NCBI GenBank assembly: GCA_003695765.1
Contig: RFHQ01000054.1
Span: forward strand, 1-64,000
Direction of reading: 5' to 3'
Origin: Gammaproteobacteria bacterium
GTDB taxonomy: Bacteria; Pseudomonadota; Gammaproteobacteria; Steroidobacterales; GCA-2729495
Length of the DNA stretch: 64,000 bases
In this document: positions 49,355-60,469 of the stretch, piece after piece
How the letters are laid out: every line of letters begins with the position of its first letter
How positions within the stretch are numbered: the first letter of the stretch is position 1
Notes under the pieces: generated by a model
The model's database searches: none
What the model saw: the letters and a program-made list of their open reading frames with translations, nothing else
Told to the model about the DNA's origin: nothing
Position numbers and translations under genes: made by a program

Positions 49355-52300
49355 CTACGGAGCCAGCGGCTGCAACTCGCCCCACTGGTCGATCTTCAGG
49401 CCCAGGACCGCCTGCAGGCGGGCTTCCAGTTCCGTCGCTGGCGCCGCCACCGCCTCGCCGACCGGCTCGCCGGCCCGCAGGCGCAACAGCCGCGGCCGAG
49501 CCGCCTGCATATCGGTCATCAGCAGCAGCTCGCCGCTGGCCGGGTCCAGCGCCGCCGCGTCAGGCGGCTGCTGGAGCAAGCGTGCCGTCCCGCGCCGCAA
49601 GCCCTCGGCGTTGACAGCCAGCCGCTGCACCCAAAGGCCGCCCTGCACGACCAGTTCGCGACCGCCGTCGCCAAACCACATTCGTTCCGCCAGCATCGGC
49701 AGGCGCAGGCGTCGCGGCAGCCGTTCGCCGGCGCCGGACCACAGTTCGACGCGCCGATCCGTGCCCGCGACCGCGAGCCGCTCACCGTCCGGGTGCACGG
49801 CGACCGCGAGGACACCGGCGCGGCCGCCGAGCAGCGTGCTCAGCGTGCCGGCGCGCCAGCGCCATTCGCTGAGCGCACCGCGGTCCCCGGCCACCAGCAG
49901 GCGGTCCTCGTCCGCGACCGCGAGCTGCGGGCGCGTGGCCTGGATCGCCTGGCGGGCCAGCACGTGACCATTGACGCTGTCGACGAGCTGCAGCACGCTG
50001 CGCCCGGCAGTGAACAGCCGCGCGCGATCACTGCTGAAGGCCATCGCCAGTGCCGGCGGATCCTGCTGGCTGGCGAAGAAGGGCCGCGGCATGCCGCTGG
50101 CCGCTTCCCAGACACGCAGGCTGCCGTCCAGCGCGGCACTGGCCAGCAGTTCACCGCCGGGCTCGAATACCAGCCCGGTGACCGGTTTCAGATGGCCGAT
50201 GAATTCCGGCTCGGCGTCCGGGCCTCGCGGCATCTGCAAGGAGCCATCCGCGGGCAGGATGCGCACGTCGCCGCTGGCGCTGGCGACGGCCACGCGGCGG
50301 CCGCCGGGGTCGACGGCCGCGGCCACCGGCCAGTGCAGCCGGCCGGCGGCGGGCTGCACCCGGTCCAGCTGCCAGGCCTTGAAGCCGGCCGCGCGGTCGC
50401 CGGTCAGCAGCCGGTCACCGGCGAAATGCAGCAGCCCCGGCCCGTTCGGGCCGCGGCGCCGTCCAGGCGAGTGCCGCAACACCGGCGCGAGGCGCGCCGC
50501 CGACGGCAGGCCGATCACCTCGAAGCCGTGTTCCAGGGAACCGAAGGCCACGCGCCCGGCATCGAAAGCGACCCGCCAGCCCGCGGCCGAGCGCCGCGCC
50601 ATCAGCGGCGCCGCCGGCTCGTCCAGGTTCCAAAGATACAGATGACCGGCGGCGTCGGCGGCCGCGAGCCATTCCGCGGCGGCGTCCAGCCAGGCGGCAA
50701 CCGGCCGCGACGGCAAGGCGAGTTCGGCGACCAGCTGGCCGCTGTCCACGGACCACAGCCGCAACAGGCGGTTGCCGTCGCTGACGGCCAGCAATGTGGC
50801 CGCACTGTCGGTCGCAACCAGCGCAGCCGGCGCACCGGTGACCAGGCGGCGGCGTTCCCGCCGCTGCGCTAGATCCCACACCGACAGCGCGTTGGCGCCG
50901 GAGCCGTCGGGGATCGAATCGACCACGAGGAAGCGCCCGTCCGCCGACAGCAGCGGCGCCACGCCGGGCTCGTAATCGATCCTGAAGGGCGGGGCCTTCC
51001 CATCGAGCGCGCGCAGGACGATCTCGCGGTTGCCGAACATCAGCACGGCCTCGCCACCGAGCGCGAAACGGGCCGAACGGAAGTCCTCCGGCCGTGGCAA
51101 GCGGGCCAGAATCTCGCCGCCGGCGACATGCCAGACGAGCAGCTGCCCGCGCACGCCGTCCCCGGCCGGCCAGCTCAGCGCCAGCCGGCCGCGTTCGCCG
51201 AGCAGCGCGCGGGCCTCGCGCGCGATGGTCGGTTCCGGGATCGGCCGCAGGCCATCGGCCTCTGCCGGTTCCGCTTCGGCGCTGCGCCCATCGATCGCCA
51301 GCGACCAGCCGCGCAGGCTGCCGCTGACGCCCGGCTCCGTGTCCGCCAGCCAGGCGAGCCAGGTGCCGTTCGGGTCTTCCTGCAACAGCGGCCGCAGCGC
51401 TGTGTGGCGCCTTGAATCGAAGCTCAGGCCGCCCGCCTCGCGCCGCGCCCGGTCCAGCGACAACCGCGCGCGCCGGCCCGAGGGCGCCTGCAACTCCAGC
51501 ACCAGGTCCGCCGGCCGCGGGTGTTCCAGCTCCAGCTGCACGCTCAGGCGCCGAGCCTTTGCCGGCCCGGCATAGCGCCGGCTGAGCTGCAAGGGCAGGA
51601 TCTCCTCGGCGAACAGCGCCTGGCGCCGCGACAGCCGTCCGTCGGCGAGCCGGTACTGGGCGACCTGCTGTTCGCTGTCCAGCAGCGACAGGAGGCCGAG
51701 CGCCGGATCGACCGCGACATCGCGGATCCCGGCCGCCGGCCGCAGGGTCCATCGCAACCGCGCGAAGTCCTCGCCTAGCAGCTCGCCCAGGAACCGCCGG
51801 CGCCGCGGACTGGGATGCCGCAACGCACGGCTGGCGAACAGCATCGCGGCATCCCGATCGCCGCTGCGCAGGGCCGCGGCGCTGCGCCGGTCCCAGAACT
51901 CGGCCAGCACCTCGGCGGCCAGCCCCTGCCGGCCCGGCAGGCGCATCAGGTAGTCGCCATAGCGCGCGACTTCGGCCAGCCGGCTGGACTGGCGGCTGCG
52001 GCGGACGAGGTAGTCGGCGAACAGCTGATCCGCCGTGTTGCCGAAGCCCGGCAGGAAGCCGAGCCGCTCCCAGGCATCCATCGCCGTGACGAAGTCCACG
52101 CCCGGTTCCGTCAGCGCCCGCACGTAGGGGCGCGGCAGGTACTCCGCGTACCAGGCCGGCAGCAGCAGGATCAGCGCGACGACCGCCAGCGCCGCGGCCA
52201 GCCCCCGCCAGCTGAACGGCAGGTTGCGGTTGACCCACAGGGTCGAGAAGACGGCCGCGTAGATCCGGTTGCGCAAGGCCAGGCGGCCGTCGGGGGCGAC

Positions 52301-53320
52301 GACCACGACACCGGTGCACAGCAGTTCCCGGTGCAGCGGAATCGCCAGATTCGCCGGCACGGCGACACCCTTGCGCACCCGGCCGTACAGATTGAGGCGC
52401 GCGCTGCGGTTGCCCTGCTCGCTCAACAGCTGCGTCCTGACGAAGGCCAGGTGCGGCTCCTCGCGCAGCGTATTGGGGCCGAGGAACAGCCGTTGCACCG
52501 TTTGGTCGACACTCGCCGGTGTCAGCGCCCCGGCGTCGCGCCGCGCGAGGCCGCGCAGGATCTTCTGGCTCAGGTAGGGGTGCCCGGAGGTCCAGTGCCA
52601 GAGCCGCTGTGCGATCGCGGCCGCGACCTCGTGTTCCAGGCCCAGCCCCCGGTCGACCAGCGTTTCCAGCACCGCGAGGTCGAAGTCGCCCAGCTCGACC
52701 GCCGTGCTGATCGAGAACGGCGAGGCGTGGCCCAGAGGCAGGCGCTGGCCGACGCCCTGCGCGCCCAGCAGCGCGAAGGTCAGTCGGCTGGCGTCCGGCA
52801 CCGTCGCACGCGCGTCGTAACAGGCGCGGATCGCGCCGAACAGATCGCGCGAGACCTCGTGGCCGAGAATCGCCTCGATGCGGTCGATGAAGACGACGAC
52901 CGGCTCCTCGCGTTCCCGCAACAGCACCTCGAGAAAGAATTCCCGCAGGCGCTGCAGTCCGGTCAGGTAGGCACGGTCCTGCCACCAGCCCTGCAGATCG
53001 AATCGGATTCGCAGATCCCGCAGGATCCGGTAGGCGAGGCTGTAGTACCAGCGGCCGGCATCCTCGCTGACACCGCGATTGCTGATCTGCGCGACATCCA
53101 CGATCGCAACCGCCTGGCCGGCCGCGCGCAGGCGTTCCGCCGCATGTGCAGCCAGGCTCGACTTGCCGACGTCCGGGGGTGCGAGCACATGGCAGTACTC
53201 GGCGGCCGCGAGCAGTCGATAGAGTTGCTCGTCCGCCGGACGTTCCATATAGCAGGCACGGTCCGGCTGTACCGGCCCGCCGACGACGAAAAAGCGGCTG
53301 TCGGATCGCCCAGCCTGCAT
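49355..53320 (-). CDS. Membrane STAND ATPase: AAA_35, TM, P-domain and WD40 propeller
   Basis: This 1321-residue protein starts with an AAA_35-type domain (FFVVGGPVQPDRACYMERPA, then RNRIYAAVFSTLW). The P-loop is APPDVGKSS (about 48-56) with Ala for the first Gly, and a Walker B-like VVVFIDR lies at about 141-147. One TM helix (about 372-393) follows. After it come a short propeller segment, a P-domain as in proprotein convertases (about 576-679, including PNGTWLAWLADTEPGVSG), and WD40 repeats to the end. It resembles STAND signal-transduction ATPases fused to WD40. I chose ATG 53320; alternatives reach 53377. It may sense a ligand outside and act inside. Confidence 0.85.
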   Translation of the reverse strand: MQAGRSDSRFFVVGGPVQPDRACYMERPADEQLYRLLAAAEYCHVLAPPDVGKSSLAAHAAERLRAAGQAVAIVDVAQISNRGVSEDAGRWYYSLAYRILRDLRIRFDLQGWWQDRAYLTGLQRLREFFLEVLLREREEPVVVFIDRIEAILGHEVSRDLFGAIRACYDARATVPDASRLTFALLGAQGVGQRLPLGHASPFSISTAVELGDFDLAVLETLVDRGLGLEHEVAAAIAQRLWHWTSGHPYLSQKILRGLARRDAGALTPASVDQTVQRLFLGPNTLREEPHLAFVRTQLLSEQGNRSARLNLYGRVRKGVAVPANLAIPLHRELLCTGVVVVAPDGRLALRNRIYAAVFSTLWVNRNLPFSWRGLAAALAVVALILLLPAWYAEYLPRPYVRALTEPGVDFVTAMDAWERLGFLPGFGNTADQLFADYLVRRSRQSSRLAEVARYGDYLMRLPGRQGLAAEVLAEFWDRRSAAALRSGDRDAAMLFASRALRHPSPRRRRFLGELLGEDFARLRWTLRPAAGIRDVAVDPALGLLSLLDSEQQVAQYRLADGRLSRRQALFAEEILPLQLSRRYAGPAKARRLSVQLELEHPRPADLVLELQAPSGRRARLSLDRARREAGGLSFDSRRHTALRPLLQEDPNGTWLAWLADTEPGVSGSLRGWSLAIDGRSAEAEPAEADGLRPIPEPTIAREARALLGERGRLALSWPAGDGVRGQLLVWHVAGGEILARLPRPEDFRSARFALGGEAVLMFGNREIVLRALDGKAPPFRIDYEPGVAPLLSADGRFLVVDSIPDGSGANALSVWDLAQRRERRRLVTGAPAALVATDSAATLLAVSDGNRLLRLWSVDSGQLVAELALPSRPVAAWLDAAAEWLAAADAAGHLYLWNLDEPAAPLMARRSAAGWRVAFDAGRVAFGSLEHGFEVIGLPSAARLAPVLRHSPGRRRGPNGPGLLHFAGDRLLTGDRAAGFKAWQLDRVQPAAGRLHWPVAAAVDPGGRRVAVASASGDVRILPADGSLQMPRGPDAEPEFIGHLKPVTGLVFEPGGELLASAALDGSLRVWEAASGMPRPFFASQQDPPALAMAFSSDRARLFTAGRSVLQLVDSVNGHVLARQAIQATRPQLAVADEDRLLVAGDRGALSEWRWRAGTLSTLLGGRAGVLAVAVHPDGERLAVAGTDRRVELWSGAGERLPRRLRLPMLAERMWFGDGGRELVVQGGLWVQRLAVNAEGLRRGTARLLQQPPDAAALDPASGELLLMTDMQAARPRLLRLRAGEPVGEAVAAPATELEARLQAVLGLKIDQWGELQPLAP

Positions 53321-53454
53321 GCATGGCCCTCGCGCTTGCCTGCGGCCCTGCATTGTCCCCGAACTCATGGCGGGCACGCCAGATGCGGGCGCCGTTTGCT
53401 CCGGCGACGAGCGCTCACTATCATCGCGGGCCGGCCGGTCGCGCGGAGCGAAGC

Positions 53455-53700
53455 ATGGGTGTCTGCCATCGTCACAACCTGCCAGCAGGGCGCAGCGATG
53501 CCGAAGCGCGTTTCGGGATCCGCGTCAGCCTGCCGCCCGGCGACCCCTTCCGGCGCCTGCTCGGCGACGACTGGCAGGCGGAGCATTGGTTTGCCGATCG
53601 CGCCAGCCGCGATGCGGCCCTGCGCGACATGGCGGCGCGGCATCGCTATTCGCGCATCGGCGACGAGCCACGCCTGATCTTCGAGCCGATCGAACGCTGA
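53455..53700 (+). CDS. Conserved 81-residue protein
   Basis: I recognise this as a conserved gammaproteobacterial small protein, although its function is unknown. It begins MGVCHRHNLPAGRSDAEARF and contains LPPGDPFRRLLGDDW, RDAALRDMAARH and YSRIGDEPRLIFE. GGAG lies six bases before the ATG. It is divergent from the STAND gene, with 134 bases between the starts, and just upstream of the TonB-dependent receptor (19 bases), probably co-transcribed with it. Confidence 0.8.
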   Translation: MGVCHRHNLPAGRSDAEARFGIRVSLPPGDPFRRLLGDDWQAEHWFADRASRDAALRDMAARHRYSRIGDEPRLIFEPIER

Positions 53701-53719
53701 GGCAGCGGGCGGCCGGCGG

Positions 53720-55768
53720 ATGAAGGGAATCGCACCCTGCCTGCTGCTGTGTCAGTGCCTTGGCCTGCCGCTGCTCGCACAGGCCACGGAGCCACTGCCG
53801 GAACTTCGGGTCACGGCTTCGCGCCTGCCGCAGCCGGCGCTGGAGCAGCTCGGCAACAGCGCCCGCGTCGATCGCGATCGCATCGCGCTGACCGCTGCCC
53901 AGCATGTACACGAACTCGGCAACCAACTGGCCGGAACCTGGATCAGCCGCGGCAGCGGTCAGGAACACCTGACGGCGATCCGTTCGCCGGTGCTGACCGG
54001 TCCCGGCGCCTGCGGCGCCTTCCTGACCCTCGAGGACGGTATTCCCAGCCGCCCAACGGGTTTCTGCAACGTGAACCAGCTCTTCGAGCTGCCCACGGAG
54101 CTGGCGGCGGCCATCGAGGTCCTGCGCGGACCGGCCGGGCCGCTGCTCGGCGCGAACGGCCTGCACGGCACGCTGAACGTCCTCCTGCCGATCCCGGGCG
54201 ACGCGCCGGGACTGGCGCTCGCCGCGGAGGCCGGGCCGCATGACTTCCTGCGCGGCCGGCTGCACTGGGACGGCAGCGCCGGCGCGACCGGGATCGCGGC
54301 CGGCCTGCTGGCCGATCACGACAACGGCTTTCGCGAGTCGTCCGGCTACCGGCAACAGAAAGGCTTCCTGCGCCTGGCGCGTGAGCTGCGGCAAGGACGG
54401 CTGGATGCGGCCTTCAGCGCCAGCAACCTGGACCAGCAGACTGCCGGTTTCATCCGCGGGCGGGACGCCTACCTCGATCCGGATCGCCGGCGCGAGAACC
54501 CCAACCCGGAGGCCTTCCGCCGGGCCGACAGCCAGCGCGCCTGGCTGCGCTGGACGCGCCCCGGCGGCGAAGCCAGGCGCAGCGAGTGGCGGCTGTTCCT
54601 GCGCCGCTCCGACATGGAATTCCTGCAGCACTTCCTGCCGGGCCAGCCACTGGAAACCAATGGTCAGATCAGCGGGGGCCTCGGCTACACGCTGGCGCTG
54701 AACCGCGGACCGTGGCGCCTCACCGCCGGACTCGACGCCGAGGCGGCCAGCGGTTTTCTCGAAGAACGCCAGGCGCAGTCGCTGGGTCCCGGCTCGAACC
54801 GGCCGCCCGGCCGCCACTACGATTACACCGTGGACAGCCAGGCCATCGCGCCCTTCCTGCGCCTGCGCCGGCAACTCGGCGCCCGCTGGGCGCTGGAAGG
54901 CGGCCTGCGCCTCGAGTACCTGCGCTACGACTACGAGACCCGGCTACCGCCGGGCAACCGGCGTGAGGACGGCGGCAGCTGCCCCGGCGGCTGCCTGTTC
55001 TTCCGCCCGGCCGATCGCAGCGACGAATTCTTCGAGGCCGCGCCGGAACTCGGCCTGCTGTTCCGCATCGATGCGGACAGCACGGCCTGGCTGCGTGGCG
55101 TGCGCGGCTTCCGCCCGCCGCAGGCGACCGAGTTGTACCGCTTGCAGAGCGGCCAGTCCGTCGCGGATCTGCAGCCCGAGACACTGGACAGCCTGGAGCT
55201 GGGCTGGCGGCGGATCGACGGCGGCTTCAGCGCCGAGGCCGTCGCCTTCCTGATGCGCAAGAAGCATTTCATCTTCCGCGACGCCGACGGCTTCAATGTC
55301 AGCGACGGGCGCAGCCGACACCGCGGCCTGGAACTGCAGCTGCGGTACCAGCATGCCAGCGGACTGTACGCGGCCGTCGCGGCCACCTGGGCGCGGCACG
55401 AGTACGCATTCGATCGCGACGCCGCCCGCGGCGAGACCATCCGCGACGGCAATGACATCGACACGGCACCGCGCACGCTGGGCAGCCTGCAGGCCGGCTA
55501 CCGTGGCGCGCGCGGCGTGCTGGAAGTGGAGTGGGTGCACCTCGGCCCCTACTGGCTGGACGCGGCGAACACGGCGCGTTACCCGGGGCACGATCTGGTG
55601 AACCTGCGGGCGACCTGGCGGCTCTCGCGATCCTGGCAATTCGCACTGCGGCTGCGGAACCTCGGCGACGAGGCCTATGCCGACCGCGCCGACTTCGCGT
55701 TCGGCAGCTACCGTTACCTGCCCGGGCGCGGCCGGGAGCTGTTCGCCGAGATCGATTGGCGCCACTGA
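53720..55768 (+). CDS. TonB-dependent outer-membrane receptor
   Basis: This 682-residue receptor has a signal peptide (LLLCQCLGLPLLAQATE), an N-terminal plug (LPELRVTASRLPQPA, AIEVLRGPAGPLLGANGLHG) and a 22-strand type barrel ending in LFAEIDWRH, with NLGDEAYADRA near the C-terminus. The LPELRVTASR start can serve as a TonB box. It probably imports a siderophore, cobalamin or other ligand; cargo cannot be told. Its 3' end overlaps the convergent glpD gene by 55 bases. Confidence 0.92.
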   Translation: MKGIAPCLLLCQCLGLPLLAQATEPLPELRVTASRLPQPALEQLGNSARVDRDRIALTAAQHVHELGNQLAGTWISRGSGQEHLTAIRSPVLTGPGACGAFLTLEDGIPSRPTGFCNVNQLFELPTELAAAIEVLRGPAGPLLGANGLHGTLNVLLPIPGDAPGLALAAEAGPHDFLRGRLHWDGSAGATGIAAGLLADHDNGFRESSGYRQQKGFLRLARELRQGRLDAAFSASNLDQQTAGFIRGRDAYLDPDRRRENPNPEAFRRADSQRAWLRWTRPGGEARRSEWRLFLRRSDMEFLQHFLPGQPLETNGQISGGLGYTLALNRGPWRLTAGLDAEAASGFLEERQAQSLGPGSNRPPGRHYDYTVDSQAIAPFLRLRRQLGARWALEGGLRLEYLRYDYETRLPPGNRREDGGSCPGGCLFFRPADRSDEFFEAAPELGLLFRIDADSTAWLRGVRGFRPPQATELYRLQSGQSVADLQPETLDSLELGWRRIDGGFSAEAVAFLMRKKHFIFRDADGFNVSDGRSRHRGLELQLRYQHASGLYAAVAATWARHEYAFDRDAARGETIRDGNDIDTAPRTLGSLQAGYRGARGVLEVEWVHLGPYWLDAANTARYPGHDLVNLRATWRLSRSWQFALRLRNLGDEAYADRADFAFGSYRYLPGRGRELFAEIDWRH

Positions 55769-57377
55769 ACCGCCGGCACATCGGGCAAACCGCTGCGCAG
55801 GCGGCCGATCTCGGCGAGGTAGTCGGCGCGCTCGCGTTCCTGGCGCTCCTGGTCCCAGCCGAGAAACTCGCCGGCGACCTGCAGGCTGCCCGGCAGTGCG
55901 GACCGGCCGAGATCCGGCCCGAGGCCGACCATGCAGCGACGCAGCAGCAGATCGGCGAGGCTGCCCGCGAATTCGGTATCGGTGGCGAACAACAGTTCCG
56001 CGGCCAGCAGACCGGAGCGCTCGTCGATGCAGTGGCCGAGCCGTGGTTCGGTCTCGATCAGCCGTGCCAGCTCGATCGCGCGCGCGCCGTACAGCCCCAG
56101 CAGCCGCGGCCGCGCCGTGGCCGGCAGGTCCGGATAGGCCGCCAGCTCCGCGGCCACGTCCAGCAGGTCGCGGTTCGCGCCCGGCAGCGGCAAGCGCCGG
56201 GTCATGCAGGGCCGGCGCGCGCCGCGCAGGCGGCTGCAGACCCGGTCGACGACCTCCTCCGCGAGGCTGCGATAGGTCGTCAACTTGCCGCCGATGACCG
56301 AGTAGAGACCGCGGGCCTCGCGACCATGGTGTCTGAGCCAGTGACGCCGGCTGACCTCCCCCATGTCCTCGCCATCACCGGCCGGCAAGGGGCGGACACC
56401 GGTGTAGTGGAAGAGGATGTCCTCGCGGCCGAGGCGCGCGGCCGGAAACAGGGCCCGGGTTTCCGCCAGCAGGTAGTCGATCTCGGCGGGATCGGCGGAC
56501 GCGTCGTCGGGATCGCCGCGGTAACGGATGTCCGTCGTGCCGACCAGCAGCAGTCCCTGCCAGGGGATGATGAAATACGGCCGTCCGTCGCTGCGCGCTT
56601 CGGCATAGCAGGCAAACAGTGGCGCGCCGGGGAAGCGCGGCAACACGATGTGCGTGCCCTTGCTGCCGCCGAGCATGTCCGGCGGGTCGCGGTCCAGGCC
56701 GGCAAGCACCCGGTCGACCCAGGGCCCGGCGGCATTGACGACGGCGGCGGCCGCCAGCCGCACCCGCCGCTGGCCGCGCAGATCCAGGCACTCGACGCCC
56801 TGCACCCGCCGCTCGCGCACGAGGATGCGCTCGACGCGATGGCGGGTCAGGATCTCGGCGCCGCTGCGCGCCGCAGCGACCGCGTTCTCGACCACCAGTC
56901 GCTCCGGGAAGACCGCCTGCGCGTCGAAGTAATACCCGGCGCCGGCGAGGCCCTCCGGCTTGAGCCCTGGCGCCAATCGCAAGGCATCGGCGCTGGACAG
57001 CAGGCGGTGCGGCGGCAGGGACTTGCGCAAGGACAGCAGGTCATAGACCGTCAGGCCGGCGCGGATCAGCCAGCGGCCGCGGCGCGCGCCCTGATACAGC
57101 GGCACCAGCAGCGGCAGCGGGTGCACGAGGTGCGGCGCCGTCCAAAGCAGGGTCTCGCGCTCGCGCAGCGATTCGCGCACCAGCCGGAACTCCTGGTGCT
57201 CAAGGTAGCGCAGGCCACCATGGATCAGGCGGCTGGACCAGCGCGAAGTGCCATGGCAGAGGTCGGCCTGCTCGACCAGCCCGACGCGCAGGCCGCGGGC
57301 GGCCGCGTCGCGGGCGATGCCGCAACCGTTGATCCCGCCACCGATGACCAGCAGGTCGAAGCTGGCCTCCTGACCGC

Positions 57378-57381
<4 letters not shown>
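55714..57381 (-). CDS. glpD: FAD-dependent glycerol-3-phosphate dehydrogenase GlpD
   Basis: This 555-residue enzyme oxidises sn-glycerol-3-phosphate to dihydroxyacetone phosphate and feeds electrons to the quinone pool. The N-terminal FAD motif is [16 protein letters not shown], followed by [20 protein letters not shown], a GlpD signature. [13 protein letters not shown] and [14 protein letters not shown] occur in the middle. The start is a GTG overlapping the proA stop (GTGA). It is the fourth gene of the ilvN-proB-proA-glpD operon, an unusual grouping. Confidence 0.93.
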
Positions 57382-58661
<1,280 letters not shown>

Positions 58662-58664
58662 GTC

Positions 58665-59828
58665 CTATCCGTCCAGTAACACCAGGTTGTCGCGGTGGAT
58701 GACCTCGTCCCGCCCGCGATAGCCGAGCAGCGTTTCGATCTCGTCGCTGCGCCGGCCGCGGATGCGCTGCAACTCCTCGCTCGTATAGGCGGCCAGTCCG
58801 CGCGCCAGTTCCCGGCCGGCTGCGTCACAGACCGTGACGGCGTCACCCCGCTGAAATGCGCCGTGGACGGCGGTCACGCCGACCGGCAGCAGGCTGCGCC
58901 CCTGCCGCAAGGCGCGCTCGGCGCCGGCATCGATCTGCAGCCGGCCGCGTGGCTCCAGGCTGCCGGCGATCCATTGCTTGCGCGCCGTCAGCGGCGTGCC
59001 GCGCGGCACGAACCAGGTCGCCGCCGCGCCCCGCTCGAGCGCCGCCAGCGGGTGCAGGGCGCGCCCGCTGGTGATGATCGTGCCGCAACCGGCCGCTACG
59101 CAGATCTTGGCCGCGATCAGCTTGGTCTGCATGCCGCCGGTGCCATATTCGGTGCGGGCCGCGCCGGCCGCCGCCTCGATCTCCGGCGTGATGGCCGCGA
59201 CCACCGGGATCAGCGGCGCGTCCGGCTGCGCGGAGGGGTCGGCCGCGTGCAGACCATCGACGTCCGACAGCAGCACCAGGCAGTCGCTGCCGGTCATCTC
59301 GGCGACCCTGGCCGCCAGCCGGTCGTTGTCGCCATAACGGATCTCCTGGGTCGCGACCGTGTCGTTCTCGTTGATCAACGGCACGACCCCGAGCCCGAGC
59401 AGCGTCTCCAGCGTGCCGCGCGCGTTCAGGTAGCGGCGCCGGTTCTCGGTGTCCTCCAGCGTCAGCAGCACCTGCGCCGTGCGCAGCCCGCGGCCGCCGA
59501 GTACCTCCTGCCAGGCATGCGCCAGCAGGACCTGGCCGGCCGCCGCGGCCGCCTGCAGCTTGTCGAGCTGGCGCTGCGCGGGGCGCAGGCCGAGGTAGGC
59601 GCGGCCCAGCGCGATCGCGCCGGAGGAGACGACCAGCAGATCCCGGCCGTCCGCCGCGAGCCGGGCGAGATCGTCGGCCAACGCCGTCAGCCATTCGCGG
59701 TTCAGCCGGCCGCTGCCTGACTCGACCACCAGCGACGAGCCGATCTTGACGACCAGCCGCCGGGCGCCCCGCAGGGCCGCGCCGGCCAGGCTGCCGCCCG
59801 TCTCGGCGAGCTGTTCAGAACGCGCCAC
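58665..59828 (-). CDS. proB: Glutamate 5-kinase with PUA domain
   Basis: This 387-residue enzyme phosphorylates glutamate in the first step of proline synthesis. It shows LVVKIGSSLVV, VVSSGAIALGRAYLG, LLTLEDTENRRRYLNARGTL, NENDTV and GTGGMQTKLIAAKI. A C-terminal PUA domain (LPVGVTAVHGAFQRGDAV) is present. The start is a GTG (59828) inside the end of ilvN, 14 bases overlapping, with AGGTG upstream. It is likely proline feedback-inhibited, as is usual for ProB. Confidence 0.96.
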   Translation of the reverse strand: MARSEQLAETGGSLAGAALRGARRLVVKIGSSLVVESGSGRLNREWLTALADDLARLAADGRDLLVVSSGAIALGRAYLGLRPAQRQLDKLQAAAAAGQVLLAHAWQEVLGGRGLRTAQVLLTLEDTENRRRYLNARGTLETLLGLGVVPLINENDTVATQEIRYGDNDRLAARVAEMTGSDCLVLLSDVDGLHAADPSAQPDAPLIPVVAAITPEIEAAAGAARTEYGTGGMQTKLIAAKICVAAGCGTIITSGRALHPLAALERGAAATWFVPRGTPLTARKQWIAGSLEPRGRLQIDAGAERALRQGRSLLPVGVTAVHGAFQRGDAVTVCDAAGRELARGLAAYTSEELQRIRGRRSDEIETLLGYRGRDEVIHRDNLVLLDG

Positions 59829-60315
59829 TGAGCACCTGCCGCCCGCGTGCGATCGCCAGCGGGCCGCTGCGCACGACCGACAGGATCTCGCCCACGCCCA
59901 TCGCCCGGTCGATGAAATCGTCGATCTGCGAACCGGTGCCGGTGATCTCCAGCGTATAGCTGTCGAGACTGTCGTCGAGCACCCGGATGCCCTTCTCGGC
60001 AGCCAGTGACTGGACCCGGCCGGCCTCTGCGGGCGGGACGCGCAGCTTGACCAGGGCGAGCTCACGCTCGATGTGGTCGCCCAGCGTCATATCGGCCAGG
60101 TTGACGACGTCGACCAGCTTCAGCAACTGCTTGTTGATCTGGCTGATCACCTGGTCCGAACCGATCGTCACCAGCGTCAGGCGCGAGACCTCCGGGTGTT
60201 CCGTCGGCGCCACATTCAGCGATTCGATGTTGTAGCCGCGCGTCGAGAACAGCGAGGCGACCCGCGACAGGGCGCCGGCCTCGTTCTGCAACAGGATGGA
60301 GATGATGTGGCGCAT
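59815..60315 (-). CDS. ilvN: Acetolactate synthase small (regulatory) subunit
   Basis: This 166-residue protein has an N-terminal ACT domain (HIISILLQNEAGALSRVASL, RGYNIESLNVAPTE) and the C-terminal small-subunit domain (RELALVKLRVPP, ILDDSL-like VLDDSLDSYTLEITG, SGPLAIARG). It gives valine feedback control to the large subunit. Unusually, the large subunit lies divergently on the other strand rather than directly upstream. The gene leads an overlapping operon with proB, proA and glpD. Confidence 0.95.
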   Translation of the reverse strand: MRHIISILLQNEAGALSRVASLFSTRGYNIESLNVAPTEHPEVSRLTLVTIGSDQVISQINKQLLKLVDVVNLADMTLGDHIERELALVKLRVPPAEAGRVQSLAAEKGIRVLDDSLDSYTLEITGTGSQIDDFIDRAMGVGEILSVVRSGPLAIARGRQVLSGAF

Positions 60316-60338
60316 GCTGCGGAGCCCTGCGACTGAAC

Positions 60339-60365
60339 AAAAAAATCCCTAGTAATTAGGGGATT
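60339..60365 (-). terminator. Terminator-like hairpin in the ilvN leader (possible attenuator)
   Basis: On the minus strand AATCCC(C)TA and TAGGGATT pair as an 8-bp stem with one bulged C and an ATTAC loop, followed by seven T residues. This is a rho-independent terminator shape, ending 23 bases upstream of the ilvN start codon. Transcription entering ilvN from further upstream must cross it. That points to attenuation, although I find no Ile/Leu/Val-rich leader peptide in front. Confidence 0.6.
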
Positions 60366-60469
60366 GGCAATGGTGTCGCAGAATCTGCACTATTGCAATG
60401 CGGGGGCATTTGTTCGACACTCGAAAGCGATCGTGTGTATTACGGCTGCCCCGCAGCCAGGCCACCCGG

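Noticed and set aside
56325-56338. GTGTCTGAGCC inside glpD as another dispersed repeat copy
   Set aside because: Only part of the palindrome matches and the flanking AAAAT is missing; it is ordinary coding sequence.
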